Positions 1 to 10,868 of a DNA stretch of 64,000 nt are shown piece by piece. Positions within the stretch are counted from its first letter, which is position 1. Every line of letters begins with the position of its first letter. Source of the stretch: Larix kaempferi. Taxonomy: Eukaryota; Streptophyta; Pinopsida; Pinales; Pinaceae. Location: contig BSBM01000007.1 in the NCBI GenBank assembly GCA_027924585.1, positions 13,917,501 to 13,981,500 of the forward strand. Direction: 5' to 3'. The notes under the pieces are model-generated. The model had not been told where the DNA came from and did not search any database. It worked only from the letters and a program-made list of their open reading frames with translations. Position numbers and translations under genes: made by a program.

Positions 1-3000
1 ATTTTATCATCAGACAAATGAGCAGCTTCAGCAGCTAGTTTACACAACCCTTGTCCTTTAACTATCGTTGATGGTTTGATTTCTAGGTCATATTCTTGGA
101 GAGCTGTCATCCACGGTGCCCTTTTTTCCCCTAAATCCTTTTGTACCAACAAATTTCTTACTGAAGAATAAGGTACAATAACTTTCGTTTTGGATTTTAA
201 TAAGTAAGGACGAAAATGTTTTACCGCCTTAAAAACAGCATAAGCTTGTTTATCCACTTCATGATAGTTTAGTTCAGCACCTTTGAAATTCGAACTCATG
301 AACGAAATTGGAACCTCATTATTTTGTTGGTTTAATTGAGTTAATACTGCTGCATAGGCAATATCAGAAGCGAAAGTATATAATATAAAATCCTTGTTAA
401 AATCTGGACTTAGAAGACTAGGAGCTTCTGAAATAGCTTCTAAAATTTTCTGAAAGGATTCTTTTTCAGTTTGTCCCCAATTAAACACAGCATCTTTTTT
501 AATCATTTTCTGCAAAGGACGAACAGTCTCTGAAAAACTAGGGATGAATCTCCTGACAAAATTAATTTTCCCTAAGAATGACTGCATTCCTTTCTTACTG
601 GAAGGGAAAGTAATCTTTGAAATAGATTGTGTTCTTTCCGGATCAATCATGATTCCATGTTTTGATACTACACATCCTAACAAGATACCTTCTGAAACAG
701 CAAATATTGTTTTCTTAGGATTTAAAGATATGGCAAATTTTCTACATCGTTCAAACACTTTTCTCAAATGGTTAAGATGATCAGGGCGATGTTTAGAATA
801 AACAGTAACGTCATCCAAATAGACAACGACTGAATGATTGATCAAGCCTCTAAAGGCGATATCCATTGCTCGCTGAAATGTTGCTCCCGCATTGATTAAT
901 CCAAAGGGCATCTTACGGTATGCGTACGTTCCCCATGGAGTTCTAAAAGCTGTTTTTAATTGATCATCCGGGGAGACTAATATTTGGTTGTACCCTGAGA
1001 AACCATCAAGGAGAGACAGTATCTCAGCCCCAGATACTTTCTGAAGAATTTGTTCCATGGGTGGAACTTGGTAATTATCCTTTTCAGAAGCTTTATTTAA
1101 ATTTCTAAAATCGACACATAATCGAATATCCCCATTTTTCTTTCTCACTGGAACTAAATTTGCTACCCACTGAATGTGTCTGACAGGGAAAATAATCCTG
1201 GCAGTTAGCAATTTATTCAATTCTTTTTTAATTGTTGGTTCTAATGATGGATGATATTTTCTTAATTTCTGCTGAAAAGGTTTTGATTCCTGTTTAATTG
1301 GAATTATATGTTGCATGACTTGAGTGTTAAATGTTTTTAAGTCATCGTATGTCCACGCAAATATATCTTTAAACTCTTTAAATAATTTTATGAAAGCTGT
1401 TCTTTCTACAGGATCACGATCTATTCCTAGGTTTATAGTTTGGGGATTAGATTCCGTTCCCAAGTTGATAGTTTCATACTTCATGCAAGAGCTATTGGTT
1501 TTACAATTTGGAACAGACTTAAACTTATCCTGCAGATCGAAAAACTTTTCTAATCTCAATACTGAGTTGGGAACGGGTTTTACCTGTTCAAAAGCTTTCT
1601 CAACTGAACAAAAGTCATTAATTACCGAAAAATCTCGTAAATTGTCATCGTGAGTGATTTCATCTATCGCTGACTCCTTAAAGATTCCATCACTTGTCAG
1701 AAAATGCAGTACCTGTGTGTCATTATCAAACACACGCCAATTAAAAATGTTATCAGGTATGGAAGGTCTAAAAATTAATTCAACAGAAAAGAATTCTGGC
1801 GAAAATTTTTCCGAAGGAATCAATTTGGAAGCTACATTTGCCAATAAGTCTGCTTCTTGGTTTTGACTTCTAGGAACAGAATTTATGTTAAATGCATCAA
1901 AATATGTGATAAGATTCCATACCTCCTTCTGATAGCTTTGCAAATGTTCAGATAAACAATGAATGGAATTACGTACCTGTCTAACGATGATTTCTGAATC
2001 GCCAAAGACCATAATCTCTTTGATGCCCAAATCGATTGCTTTTTTCAATCCTTGAATCAAAGCTTCATATTCAACCATATTATTTGTACAACTAAATTCT
2101 AATCTACAAGCTATACAAGTCTTATTACCTTGAGGATCTATTAGTAGACAACCGGCGCCCGCTCCTTCTTTGGATTTTGCACCATCAAAATAAAGGGTCC
2201 AAATAGAATTATGTGCAATTACTTTGCTTTCTATGATATTTACAATATTTACATTATTTTCATTACCAATGGTCTCCTTAAGGGAACAGTTAGGAGAGAT
2301 AACTGTTACATTACAAATCTCAGATTGCTGGCTGCTTTCTGAAAGGAGGGAGGCTTCAGCTTTGAAATCTCCAAAACCTAACTCATACATGTAGTTTCCC
2401 ATAATGGAATCAGAAAATAATACGGGTTCACTAGGATCATGTAGCTCTGTAACAGTATGTTTCATGTACCTTTCTCTTTGTATCTTTATCTGATTTGCTT
2501 TTCCATTTTTTGGTAACCACAAGATTGACCAATCAGTGGCAAATAAACCATTTAGCTGTTGAGACCAATCCCTACTTAAGAACAATCCATATGCATCAGG
2601 TATATCAGCGATTACGATGTCTATGATTTGATAAACTGAAGGATTACAAGCAATCCTAACTAATACATCTTTCATCTCTCCGACAACCTTAACATTTGTT
2701 CTATCTAATTGAGTTATTTGTGCATTGGATGGGACAAATTTGCCATTTAATTTCTTGCACACAGATAAAGGCATGACATTAGAAGATGCTCCTGAATATA
2801 CCATGCAATTGTGGACATTTCTATTAAAAATTTCGAAGGTAAGTAAGAATGGAGGTGTAATTGACTTAGAGTTCTTACCTATCAAAGAAGCTTTATCAGC
2901 TGATGTTTTCCCTTTATCAGTTGCTGTTGGATCATTGCCTGAACTGTTTGCAGCAACATTTTGCTTTGTATTTGGAGCGATCATGCTTACTGCAGGATTA

Positions 3001-4775
3001 ATGATAGGAGTATCAGGCATTGGATAGATCTGAAGGAGATCGTACATACTAATGTTTGCACGTGTCTTCTTCAAATCTTCAATTATGTCATATTGTAAAT
3101 CCAACTTCGGAACGTTTTGAATGGTTTGGGTACCCTTATGTGACTGAGTTTGTTTGCCGAGTTGAATTTGTTTGTTTGGTTGTGAGTTACTACTATCAGT
3201 GTTTGAAGTAGAGCTTGAAGCACCAGGAGTATTTGCAGTTGTTTTACTACGCGTATTATATGCGTGTTGTCCTGGGGGTGGACTTCTGTTCTCATGTTTT
3301 TTTACAAAATTATCCCAGAAGTGCCCATTGATTTGTTGAGGTTCTTCTGATTCATCTTCATTTTCAGATTCTTCATCTTCTTTATTCTGATTTATCTCTT
3401 GACTAGTTGTTTCAGATAAAGAGAGGACAGCTCGAATTGTATTAAAGATCTCTTCATTAGCAGCTATATCTGGGGGTGCATTCTTATTGTTTGTGTTTGG
3501 GTTTTGTCTAAATTGATTTCTGAAGTAGTCCCTAGAAGGGGAAGCTTCAGAACTAGTTTTTTTTAACCCAATAACTTCATTAGTTAACGTTCGGATAGCA
3601 TTCTGTAGCTGTTCTACATCAAAAGCTTTATCTTTATCTGAACTAGATCTCTCTACTTTCTTTCGAGGAAAAGAATCAGTTTTACCACTCCTCTCTGGTT
3701 CATAAGACATGAAATCTTTTTCTACTTTAATTGCTTCATCAAATGTTTCTATCAGTGTTGTTTTTCCAGCCCTCTTAACAAACATTCCGGAATTCCTAGG
3801 TAAGGCTGATGTATAATTTTCGATGATTATATCTTCCGGTGGTTGAGAAGCAATTGGAATTTTATTTTTTAAAGTTAGAAACCTTTGATTAAAGTCTTTA
3901 ATCCTCTCTTTGGGTTCCATTTTAATTCTAGATAATTCTAGGGCTAAAAGAGCAGGTGTTTTATCTTCCCCAAATTTATCTAAAAAAACTTTGTTAAATT
4001 CCTCCCAGTTTGTAATAGATCCTTGTACTAATGAAAAGTACCAAATAGAGGCTCTTCCCTCAAAGGTGAGAGGAAATAATCGACAAACAACATCCTCATG
4101 CTGGACATTTAAAGTTTGAACAGCTAGCATGAATTTATCAATGTGTACCTCTGCAGGTTCTTTGTCATCTGGGTTAAACTTAGGAAGAACCTTATCTGAA
4201 TGTTTTGGTAATGGGTGTTGTATCCCAGGAATTGCTACAGCAGCTGCCCTTAACCAAGGGAGCTGTGGATTAGGTGGAGGGGGTGGAGGATTACCTCCTC
4301 CTCCCGCATTTCCTGCCATTGGACTTCCTTGAGAACTGGAAGAACTCTCAGAATGAGAAGATCTTGGACTGTTGGGTGGTGACTCAGGAGGTGAAGGTGG
4401 CTGATCAGAACCACTTCCCGAAATTAACCTCCTTGTGGTATTGGTTTGTGTAATCTGTCTTTGATAACTTTCAGCTTGATGTTGAGGAGTATTATCAGTT
4501 ATTTCCAAATCTTCTGTAACTATGGTCAATTGTGGGTTATGTCGCTGTTGTCTAGGAAGACCATAATCTATTGGAGTAATACCTAACTGATTAGCATAAG
4601 CTCTAGTAAGGATATGTCTGGATTCCTCTAGAGTTTGAGCAGTTTGTGCAGGAGTAAAAGGAGAAGTAATAGGATCACGTTCAAGGATATTTCTTACAGT
4701 TTCACTAAGAGGTGATCTACTAGTTTCCGAAGATTGTTGGCTGGTTGGAATTGTTTGATTGGTTTCACCTGCCAT
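1..4775 (-). CDS. Gy1 gag-pol polyprotein, C-terminus beyond the window
   Basis: One uninterrupted frame of 1591 codons from ATG at 4775 to the left edge. Gag has a poly-Gly/Pro linker, a capsid-like part around residues 190-400, an acidic tract and an AYNTRSK motif. I see no CCHC zinc knuckle. The protease motif near residue 660 reads VYSGASSNVMP: the usual catalytic Asp is Tyr (codon TAT). A plant-type RNase H with D-E-D-D residues follows at about 853-982. The reverse transcriptase spans about 1165-1412 with active site YLDD near 1317. The second RNase H (1438 to edge) has TFAS where TDAS is usual and lacks the second Asp, so it is probably a structural tether. Integrase is off-window. The open frame suggests a young copy, but the protease change may make it non-autonomous. 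Confidence 0.85.
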   Translation of the reverse strand, partial: MAGETNQTIPTSQQSSETSRSPLSETVRNILERDPITSPFTPAQTAQTLEESRHILTRAYANQLGITPIDYGLPRQQRHNPQLTIVTEDLEITDNTPQHQAESYQRQITQTNTTRRLISGSGSDQPPSPPESPPNSPRSSHSESSSSSQGSPMAGNAGGGGNPPPPPPNPQLPWLRAAAVAIPGIQHPLPKHSDKVLPKFNPDDKEPAEVHIDKFMLAVQTLNVQHEDVVCRLFPLTFEGRASIWYFSLVQGSITNWEEFNKVFLDKFGEDKTPALLALELSRIKMEPKERIKDFNQRFLTLKNKIPIASQPPEDIIIENYTSALPRNSGMFVKRAGKTTLIETFDEAIKVEKDFMSYEPERSGKTDSFPRKKVERSSSDKDKAFDVEQLQNAIRTLTNEVIGLKKTSSEASPSRDYFRNQFRQNPNTNNKNAPPDIAANEEIFNTIRAVLSLSETTSQEINQNKEDEESENEDESEEPQQINGHFWDNFVKKHENRSPPPGQHAYNTRSKTTANTPGASSSTSNTDSSNSQPNKQIQLGKQTQSHKGTQTIQNVPKLDLQYDIIEDLKKTRANISMYDLLQIYPMPDTPIINPAVSMIAPNTKQNVAANSSGNDPTATDKGKTSADKASLIGKNSKSITPPFLLTFEIFNRNVHNCMVYSGASSNVMPLSVCKKLNGKFVPSNAQITQLDRTNVKVVGEMKDVLVRIACNPSVYQIIDIVIADIPDAYGLFLSRDWSQQLNGLFATDWSILWLPKNGKANQIKIQRERYMKHTVTELHDPSEPVLFSDSIMGNYMYELGFGDFKAEASLLSESSQQSEICNVTVISPNCSLKETIGNENNVNIVNIIESKVIAHNSIWTLYFDGAKSKEGAGAGCLLIDPQGNKTCIACRLEFSCTNNMVEYEALIQGLKKAIDLGIKEIMVFGDSEIIVRQVRNSIHCLSEHLQSYQKEVWNLITYFDAFNINSVPRSQNQEADLLANVASKLIPSEKFSPEFFSVELIFRPSIPDNIFNWRVFDNDTQVLHFLTSDGIFKESAIDEITHDDNLRDFSVINDFCSVEKAFEQVKPVPNSVLRLEKFFDLQDKFKSVPNCKTNSSCMKYETINLGTESNPQTINLGIDRDPVERTAFIKLFKEFKDIFAWTYDDLKTFNTQVMQHIIPIKQESKPFQQKLRKYHPSLEPTIKKELNKLLTARIIFPVRHIQWVANLVPVRKKNGDIRLCVDFRNLNKASEKDNYQVPPMEQILQKVSGAEILSLLDGFSGYNQILVSPDDQLKTAFRTPWGTYAYRKMPFGLINAGATFQRAMDIAFRGLINHSVVVYLDDVTVYSKHRPDHLNHLRKVFERCRKFAISLNPKKTIFAVSEGILLGCVVSKHGIMIDPERTQSISKITFPSSKKGMQSFLGKINFVRRFIPSFSETVRPLQKMIKKDAVFNWGQTEKESFQKILEAISEAPSLLSPDFNKDFILYTFASDIAYAAVLTQLNQQNNEVPISFMSSNFKGAELNYHEVDKQAYAVFKAVKHFRPYLLKSKTKVIVPYSSVRNLLVQKDLGEKRAPWMTALQEYDLEIKPSTIVKGQGLCKLAAEAAHLSDDK
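1830..2216 (-). other. Plant-type (archaeal-like) RNase H domain between protease and RT in Gy1
   Basis: Residues 853-982 of Gy1 gag-pol contain YFDGA, MVEYEAL, FGDSE and EADLLAN in order, matching the D-E-D-D catalytic tetrad of plant-type RNase H. In better-known Tat and Ogre elements the additional RNase H follows the native one, before integrase. Here it precedes the RT. It presumably removes the RNA strand in place of the degenerate RNase H after the RT. Confidence 0.8.
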
Positions 4776-4786
4776 TACTTAATTCA

Positions 4787-4805
4787 GGCCCTCCTTCTAG
4801 CGCCA
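4787..4805 (-). other. Candidate primer-binding site of Gy1
   Basis: The minus strand reads TGGCGCTAGAAGGAGGGCC, two bases after the LTR end CCAACA and 12 bases before the gag start. TGG at the 5' end pairs with the CCA tail of a tRNA. It is not the tRNA-iMet site used by the chromovirus and copia elements here. I did not identify the tRNA. Confidence 0.5.
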
Positions 4806-6166
4806 TTTGTTGGCCTGATTTTATGAATCAGAGCCAATAAAGAGGTTTTATCCACACAATCAACTTAAAACAGTATCCGGTGTGTTTAAGTTAACAAGAC
4901 CTCACAGGTTATGGTCCTACTACCAGCTAGTTTGTCTCTTAAGGAAACCTCAAAACTAGCAAAATCTAATCTATTCTAATGTTTATCCTATCTATATATT
5001 TACAAATATCCTAAAGCTGCTTTCGAAAGAAAGACTTCAATTTTTTGTGAAATTTTCTAAGTATGAAAGCTTAATTACAGTATGCAGAATGATTTAACAA
5101 TACTAAAGATAAAATAAACTTAAAACTAATCTATCTATTCTATTTTACCCTATCTCAGCTGAGAGCAGATTTGAAATTAAAATTAATCATTAATCTTATA
5201 ACAGAATATTGAAATACGATATAAACCAAACATGTTTAAATCATAACAACAATTATTCTGCTATATAGAAATGGACTTGAATTTCAACCTAAAAGACACA
5301 GTCAAATTTCATTTCCAGAACTGATTAACAATTATTGCTCAAGATAGTCATTCAAATTTAAGATAACGTTTATTTAAATATTCACCATTAACATACAAAT
5401 GAAACTTTAAATAAACCCGAAGTTATATCATTCAAGCTAATGTCCATAGTGAACATACTAATGAACAAACCACAATGACATATGCATTCAATAACTAATC
5501 TTGAGACGACAAAGTGAGAAATTGTTTGAACATCAGTATGACACAGCATACATAGTTTGCATATAAACAGAAAATGACAAACTGAAATATATGTATATAT
5601 AAAAACCCAAAAATGAATACCATTCACAGCATCATTCGTAGATATCCAGTATCATCCACAACAAAGCTTCAGCTTCAGGTTTGAAGTAATACTAGCAAAT
5701 AGAATATATTTCAAGAAGTTTTTCTTCTACACTTCATCCATCCCGAGTTCATCAAAAATCTTCCTTCATATACTAATGAGAATCGGTTTTTGCTATAAAT
5801 GTTGCATGCAACATTATAGGAAATTACTTAACCATAAAAGCACCTAATTACACCAAATACTGAAAATAGAATCGACTAGCCTGAGTCGAGGCATCTCAGA
5901 ACATTCCTGACCATTCAGAAAACTCCAACTAGTAACAGATCAGCTACACTTTCACGCCAACGCATCCACTATGTCCTGCATTCCTGGAAGAAAACGGTGA
6001 TAAAACCCTCCTGCATTAAATTCAATAAATATATCATATTAAAATCGATTTAACACAGTCAACCGAAATATTAAAACAAAATTATAAATGCATGCCTGTA
6101 AAATCTCCGATTTTACAGACATGCTAAATCAAAATGATCGTTACCTGTCAACAAGAAAAAGAACTA

Positions 6167-7897
6167 TTAGGCTTCATTGCGAAGAGCGATTACTCTTCTA
6201 GCTTCGGCCAATTTAGCCTTCAACCTGATAATTTTGACATTTTGTTTTTCAATTCGTTCCAAAAGCATCTGGTTTGTTTTTAATATGGATTTCTTAGATT
6301 CCTTGAATTGATTCTTTTTCACGTTGGCCCTTTTCCATCTATCAATCCATTCTAACAATTCTTTCTTGAGTGTTTTATTTTCTTCTTCCAATAAGACCGT
6401 ATACTGTTTGCGTTTTCCTTTAGACTCTGCTTTCTTATCCTGATAGACATTTCCTAATATCTGCTGTAGGGTTTCGTCTTCGCTGGCTACATGAGGAGAA
6501 CGAGGACTATCACAACGCTGATGGTGAGATGGTTCAAATTGTACAGTGTCAGGATCTATTTCTGGTTGATTACCCTCAACTTCACCTGATGGCACATCAT
6601 TTCCCTGGACAGTGGTGGAATTTCCTACACCCATTGTGCTAGGGACAGGTATCGGAATATCATCCTCAATATTTACAACTGCAGGTTCGGCGGCAGTAGA
6701 TTTGGAAGTCTGTGGATCAGACCTATACCTTGGAGTAGAATGACGACTATACATGCTTCTGGTGATTCTACGTGAAGATGATAGGTTTCCAACCTTCGAC
6801 CCTTGCTTATCAAAACAAACCTGAGCCAGATGGTTCAGCTTATGCATAAGAATTTTATCACATTCAGTAGGTTTATCAATTTCATCTTCGGCTGATCCCT
6901 CTTTTAATTTTACAGGGTTGCCATCATTATTATCGGGTTGTGATTCATTTAAATTTTCCCTAGAACTGCAAGGGACTGAAGCCCTATCGTCATCTTTATC
7001 TACCTCATCATCTACAGACGTGCTTATGGCCTCTGGTTCATTATCCTCTGAGCTATCATCCTCAGAATCTATAATTTTTCGTTTCCTACGAGCTCGAGGA
7101 GACGAATTGGGCCAATGCTGTGTTGGCCCCAATTTACAATCGACTAGGAATTCATCCCACGACCGACCTTTCGCGGATAATTGATATTGCAATAAAATTT
7201 TAATCAATCCATGGTGACACAGACTATTATCAGGGTTATTAAAATTTCTCACAGACTGTGACATTTTCTTCAGACTTTGCCACAGATAGAAGGGCAAGTT
7301 AAGTTTATAACCCTTAACCGCTAACAACAACCGTAAATGATACAAATGCAAATGGGAAAAACGTCCACAACAGGTTACGTACCTTACCAAGATTTCATAG
7401 TAAGCTCTCCACTCGGGCTTGAGAAATTTTACAGGCACGCCTACTCTCAATTTCGTTTTATCTGGTAAAGGCGAGAACAATGCCAAACACTTCTTCTTAT
7501 CAACCATAAGGCCTTTAAACCAGCGTTTTCCCACCTGGGGAAGTTTCGTGGCTTCAGCAATGCTGTCTTCATTTATAACAAACTCAAAACCCCCAATTCG
7601 GACCCTGTCATTTTTAAAACCCATTGCAAACATTCTGGTAATCTCCACATGATGACCATCAAAGCTTTGAAAGAAATGCGTCCATCCCATTTTCTCGAAT
7701 TTCTGGGCAACCTCCTGATTAGCTTCAATAATTTCATACCCTGAGATTTCAAAACGATTCAGAAGAGGCATGGTTTCTTCAACACTGTTTTGGTTTAGTC
7801 GTGGAATGAACGGAAATGTGAAAACAGATGGAATAGGTATCCACACACACGACATACTAGAAAAATCTTCACATGCGCGAAATCTGATCCAAATCAA
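6167..7897 (-). CDS. Extra ORF of Gy1, plant-transposon-protein-like N-terminus and C-terminal coiled coil
   Basis: An intact 576-codon frame. The first ~250 residues form a globular domain with a 'GFEFVINEDSIAEATKLP' stretch and aromatic-rich helices. It resembles, by pattern only, the putative plant transposon protein domain (Transposase_32/plant mobile domain type) often carried as an extra ORF in Tat and Athila elements. The middle (about 265-490) is acidic and low in complexity, and contains the basic cluster RARRKRK, a possible nuclear localisation signal. The last ~85 residues are a Lys/Glu/Leu-rich coiled coil. It lies upstream of gag on the same strand, inside the candidate LTR. The first 40 residues may be leader; the Met near residue 43 (METMP region) is an alternative start. 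Biochemical function is unknown. Confidence 0.65.
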   Translation of the reverse strand: MIWIRFRACEDFSSMSCVWIPIPSVFTFPFIPRLNQNSVEETMPLLNRFEISGYEIIEANQEVAQKFEKMGWTHFFQSFDGHHVEITRMFAMGFKNDRVRIGGFEFVINEDSIAEATKLPQVGKRWFKGLMVDKKKCLALFSPLPDKTKLRVGVPVKFLKPEWRAYYEILVRYVTCCGRFSHLHLYHLRLLLAVKGYKLNLPFYLWQSLKKMSQSVRNFNNPDNSLCHHGLIKILLQYQLSAKGRSWDEFLVDCKLGPTQHWPNSSPRARRKRKIIDSEDDSSEDNEPEAISTSVDDEVDKDDDRASVPCSSRENLNESQPDNNDGNPVKLKEGSAEDEIDKPTECDKILMHKLNHLAQVCFDKQGSKVGNLSSSRRITRSMYSRHSTPRYRSDPQTSKSTAAEPAVVNIEDDIPIPVPSTMGVGNSTTVQGNDVPSGEVEGNQPEIDPDTVQFEPSHHQRCDSPRSPHVASEDETLQQILGNVYQDKKAESKGKRKQYTVLLEEENKTLKKELLEWIDRWKRANVKKNQFKESKKSILKTNQMLLERIEKQNVKIIRLKAKLAEARRVIALRNEA

Positions 7898-8419
7898 ATC
7901 TCTGAACCTACCACTTTAGCGGGATGGTGATAAATATTACACTTTCATGCTACATCATGGTTTATGCTAATTTATCTGCGTTTTGACCCTGCCAAGTAGT
8001 GACCATTACTTAACTTAACGAACCAGCGATACGAAGACTGCCTAACTTGGTGAACCAGTGATATGACAACTGATATAGCCATTATTAAGATCATTGATTA
8101 TTGACAGTGGTTCATTATTAATAGGTACGATGGCGTAGTTCGTGATGAGTGTTAGCAATTAACACTGTCAACAAGGTTTTATCAAACGCATACAGTTGTC
8201 GAGTCTGTCAAGTGGTGAAGGCCACGTTTCCATACCAGCTCACCGATCCAAAGATTTATCAATTTAACCGTTGATTTAGCGCATGGTTAGTTCATCCAAC
8301 GATCATCATTATTCTATAATATTACGTCGTGATGTGCAGAAGCATAGATTGCGTTTTAAGGTTGGGTAGGTATTAATCAAAAGGCCAACTTGGTGTTTAT
8401 TTTATTTATATGTACAAAC

Positions 8420-8430
8420 TATATATATAC
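8420..8430 (-). promoter_or_regulatory. TATA-like motif upstream of the Gy1 extra ORF
   Basis: The minus strand reads GTATATATATA here, about 520 bases upstream of the ORF start at 7897 and within the presumed U3 of the Gy1 LTR. It could drive the ORF, the genomic transcript, or both. The surroundings are AT-rich, so chance is possible. Confidence 0.3.
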
Positions 8431-8942
8431 AATACTAAGTCGAAACCTTTATACATGGTATTAACACACTATAGTATATATCATTAGATAGGGTATTTAT
8501 CATATGTGAAATGTTTCCTATGTAAACCACCATTTATTGATTAAATATGATATTGACAAAGTTTATAATAGGAAATTACTTTATGATATTAGATTCCCAA
8601 ATTCACTTAGTCTTGAGACTAATAATACCCTAAACAATGCGCTTAATGATACTTCCTTGACACACAAAACCCTTAAGTCAGATAAACTCGTTTCAATATT
8701 TTGAACAATTTTTAATGAGAATTTACAAAACTTATCAATCCTTGATTCAAAAACCAAATTCGATGATCAAGTCCATATCAGCTTTTAGAGTCATTAATTA
8801 CTTTTTCTTTGATTAAGAGCACCTTCAGAATCAAAGATTCTGAAGGAGCTCTATATAATTTTAATTCATTTATCACATAAAGGACTGATCTCTCTTCACT
8901 TTGTCAAGAAGTGAAGAGGTTGTTGCTTGCTTGCTGCCAACA

Positions 8943-10868
8943 CTAGGCAATTTCATCAATTACATTTCTTATCCCAGTGTCTTGTGCCTCATAAAGTGTG
9001 AGCTTCTCGGAGATATTCTTATGGCTTGCCTTCAGCTCTATCTCCTGCGATTGGAGTCTTTGATTTGCCTGGAAGGTAGAGAGCTCTCTAGCTCTCAGCT
9101 CAACAGAAACTTTCTCGTGCACTAGCTGTAGAGTCTCTATAGGAATTAAAGACAAATTTATTTCAACGGGCCCAACTGCGCTTACTTGTAGTGCAGCTAG
9201 CGGATCCGGAAGTGTCATGCTCGTAGGCGGAATGTGCACGATAGTATGCTTTTCTGCAAGTACTTCAACTCGCTCGGTACTTGCGGTTACTTGTGGCGCT
9301 TGCGAAGTAGATGCTGGCGCATGGGTCTGCGCAACCCTTCCTGCGAGACCTTTTAATTCCACAAACTACAGGTCTAGAGCACTTCTGATGTGAGCGTGCG
9401 CGGTGCGCAGCTCGCGAAATTTCTCTTTCAGATACTGGTCGATCCCCGAGGGAATGGCCTCAGAGGGATGCGACACCTTTTGTTTCTTGGTTGCTGGTTC
9501 GGTCAAACCTTCATCACTTCTCTGCTTGGGGGATTCCTTGCCCTTATCCTTCTCTTGCGCAGCGGTGGGTGGCATCGCGGATGCGATTTCGGCGGCCTCC
9601 CTCCATTCATCCGACCAGGACTTGATACTTTCTTCAACATCCTTGGTGGTCATCCTGTAAAGGCCTATGGCTCATTCCTCTTGAATGCCGCAGGGGCGGA
9701 GGTAAAGTTGGTGCAAGTCGGCAGTAAAGGCCAACTTTCCTTCATATATTTTCGCTGTCTCCTCACTCAGTCTCGGCATTTCCTGAATGGTATCTTTGAG
9801 GAGATGGTAGTATTCACAAAATACAGCGCGGTTCATCTTGCGCTTCGCAGGATTAGCAGACTCCCAAAGGTTAACATAGCGGATTCCGGCGGGCTCTCCT
9901 GCGCGGCGCGGAAAGAACTGAGTGTTCGGGGGCTCCTTCCACCCGACGAGAGCGCATAAAATTAAAAGCCAAGAAAAATGGAACAACTGACCGGGGTTGT
10001 CTTGGACGTTCCGGCAGTCTTCCAAGAAAGAATTGAGAAGGAAGAGAGACCAGTTGTACTGTTCTCCCTCCGCAGCTGCGATGGCGAGCTCCACGACAGC
10101 TCCAATAACTTCCTTCGGTCTGCACTTTGTGATAAGTCTGCCTGCAAGCAGACTTCCTGTAAATCTAAGTGCTTCGTCCTCTACTATAGTGAGGTCATAA
10201 GCCCGACCTCCTCTTGTTAAGTTGTATTTCTGCACCAGCTGTGCAGCTAATTTTCTATCTTTGTCTTTTCCCACAAAATGAATATTGGGATCCCTACCAA
10301 CCTTAGATAGGCCGGTGATGCGGTGAATCAAATCAACATTTAAATCAATTGGACTCCCCAGCCAAAGGTAACCTCCATGAACACAGGATAGCAATGTCTT
10401 AACAACTGCATTGACTTCGTTGCTATGCCCGAAGTGCGGTAGCTTCAGCAAGTTCAGCAAACCAGGCTTCTCCAAGTTTGTTGCGAATCCCTTTGGGACG
10501 AATTCATCAACCTTTCTGGTGGGATTATGAACTACCATCAGATATCGATCTGGTGCGAACTGAGGATACGTTTTATAGTCTCCCAGGTTGAAATCAGATA
10601 ACTTGACCAGTGGAAGGTGTCCAAGCAGGGACCCTTCTTGTCGCACGCCAGCCGGTAGTGGAGGTAACGGAAGCAGATACTTTGCATTCTTCGGGATATG
10701 TACCTCTGGCGCATCATCTGGACGCGGTGGAATATAATTTACCATGGTGGCCAACGGCTCTGGAACAGGCTCTTCTGGTTGTTGCTGAGATGCTCTCGTT
10801 CCCAAAGATTGTCTGGGATCATTATAACCAGGGTGTACATAAGTCGAGGCTGTCACGGGAGTAGTCAT
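8943..10868 (-). pseudogene. Extra ORF of Gy2 downstream of integrase, broken by two in-frame stops
   Basis: Three consecutive ORFs (10868-9672, 9653-9366, 9362-8943) share one frame, together about 640 codons, separated only by TGA at 9672 and TAG at 9366. The first ~400 residues form a globular domain with 'IDLNVDLIHRITGLSKVG'. The same position pattern (Asp, then Ile, then T/K-G/K-L, then Gly) occurs in the Gy1 and Gy4 extra ORFs. The middle has a basic KKQK stretch in charged low-complexity sequence. The C-terminal ~100 residues are coiled-coil-like (LRARELSTFQANQRLQSQE). Layout therefore matches the Gy1 ORF although sequence identity is low. It resembles the putative plant transposon protein family by pattern; function unknown. 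The frame ends where the Gy1 LTR begins, so its true C-terminus may lie elsewhere. Confidence 0.6.

Larger units (their letters stand above)
1..8942 (-). mobile_element. Gy1: Tat-like Ty3/gypsy LTR retrotransposon, left part outside window
   Basis: Read on the minus strand, the order is candidate 5' LTR (8942-4808), primer-binding site (4805-4787), and an open gag-pol frame from 4775 to the window edge. Domain order is gag, aspartic protease, plant-type RNase H, reverse transcriptase, then a degenerate RNase H at the edge. Integrase, 3' region and 3' LTR must lie to the left. A second RNase H together with a degenerate first one is a known hallmark of the Tat lineage. The right end lies at 8942/8943, where the extra ORF of Gy2 ends, so Gy1 probably inserted into Gy2. 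The candidate target duplication is ctagg (8943-8947); its partner is outside the window. Confidence 0.75.
4808..8942 (-). repeat. Candidate 5' LTR of Gy1, about 4.1 kb, containing an ORF
   Basis: On the minus strand the segment starts TGTTGG (8942) and ends CCAACA (4808), a perfect terminal inverted repeat. It is followed by two bases and a TGG-initiated primer-site-like sequence. No better LTR end plus primer site was found between the 576-residue ORF and 8942. The partner LTR is off-window, so the boundaries rest on these signals alone. If correct, the LTR encloses the ORF at 7897-6167, a TATA-like motif near 8420, and about 1 kb and 1.4 kb of sequence without recognisable genes on either side of the ORF. 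The alternative is a shorter LTR with the ORF between LTR and gag. Confidence 0.5.

Noticed and set aside
1324-1866. Plus-strand ORFs of 109 and 70 codons
   Set aside because: Antisense of the open Gy1 gag-pol frame.
9390-9959. 189-codon plus-strand ORF
   Set aside because: Lies opposite the well-supported extra ORF of Gy2; no domain; a shadow.
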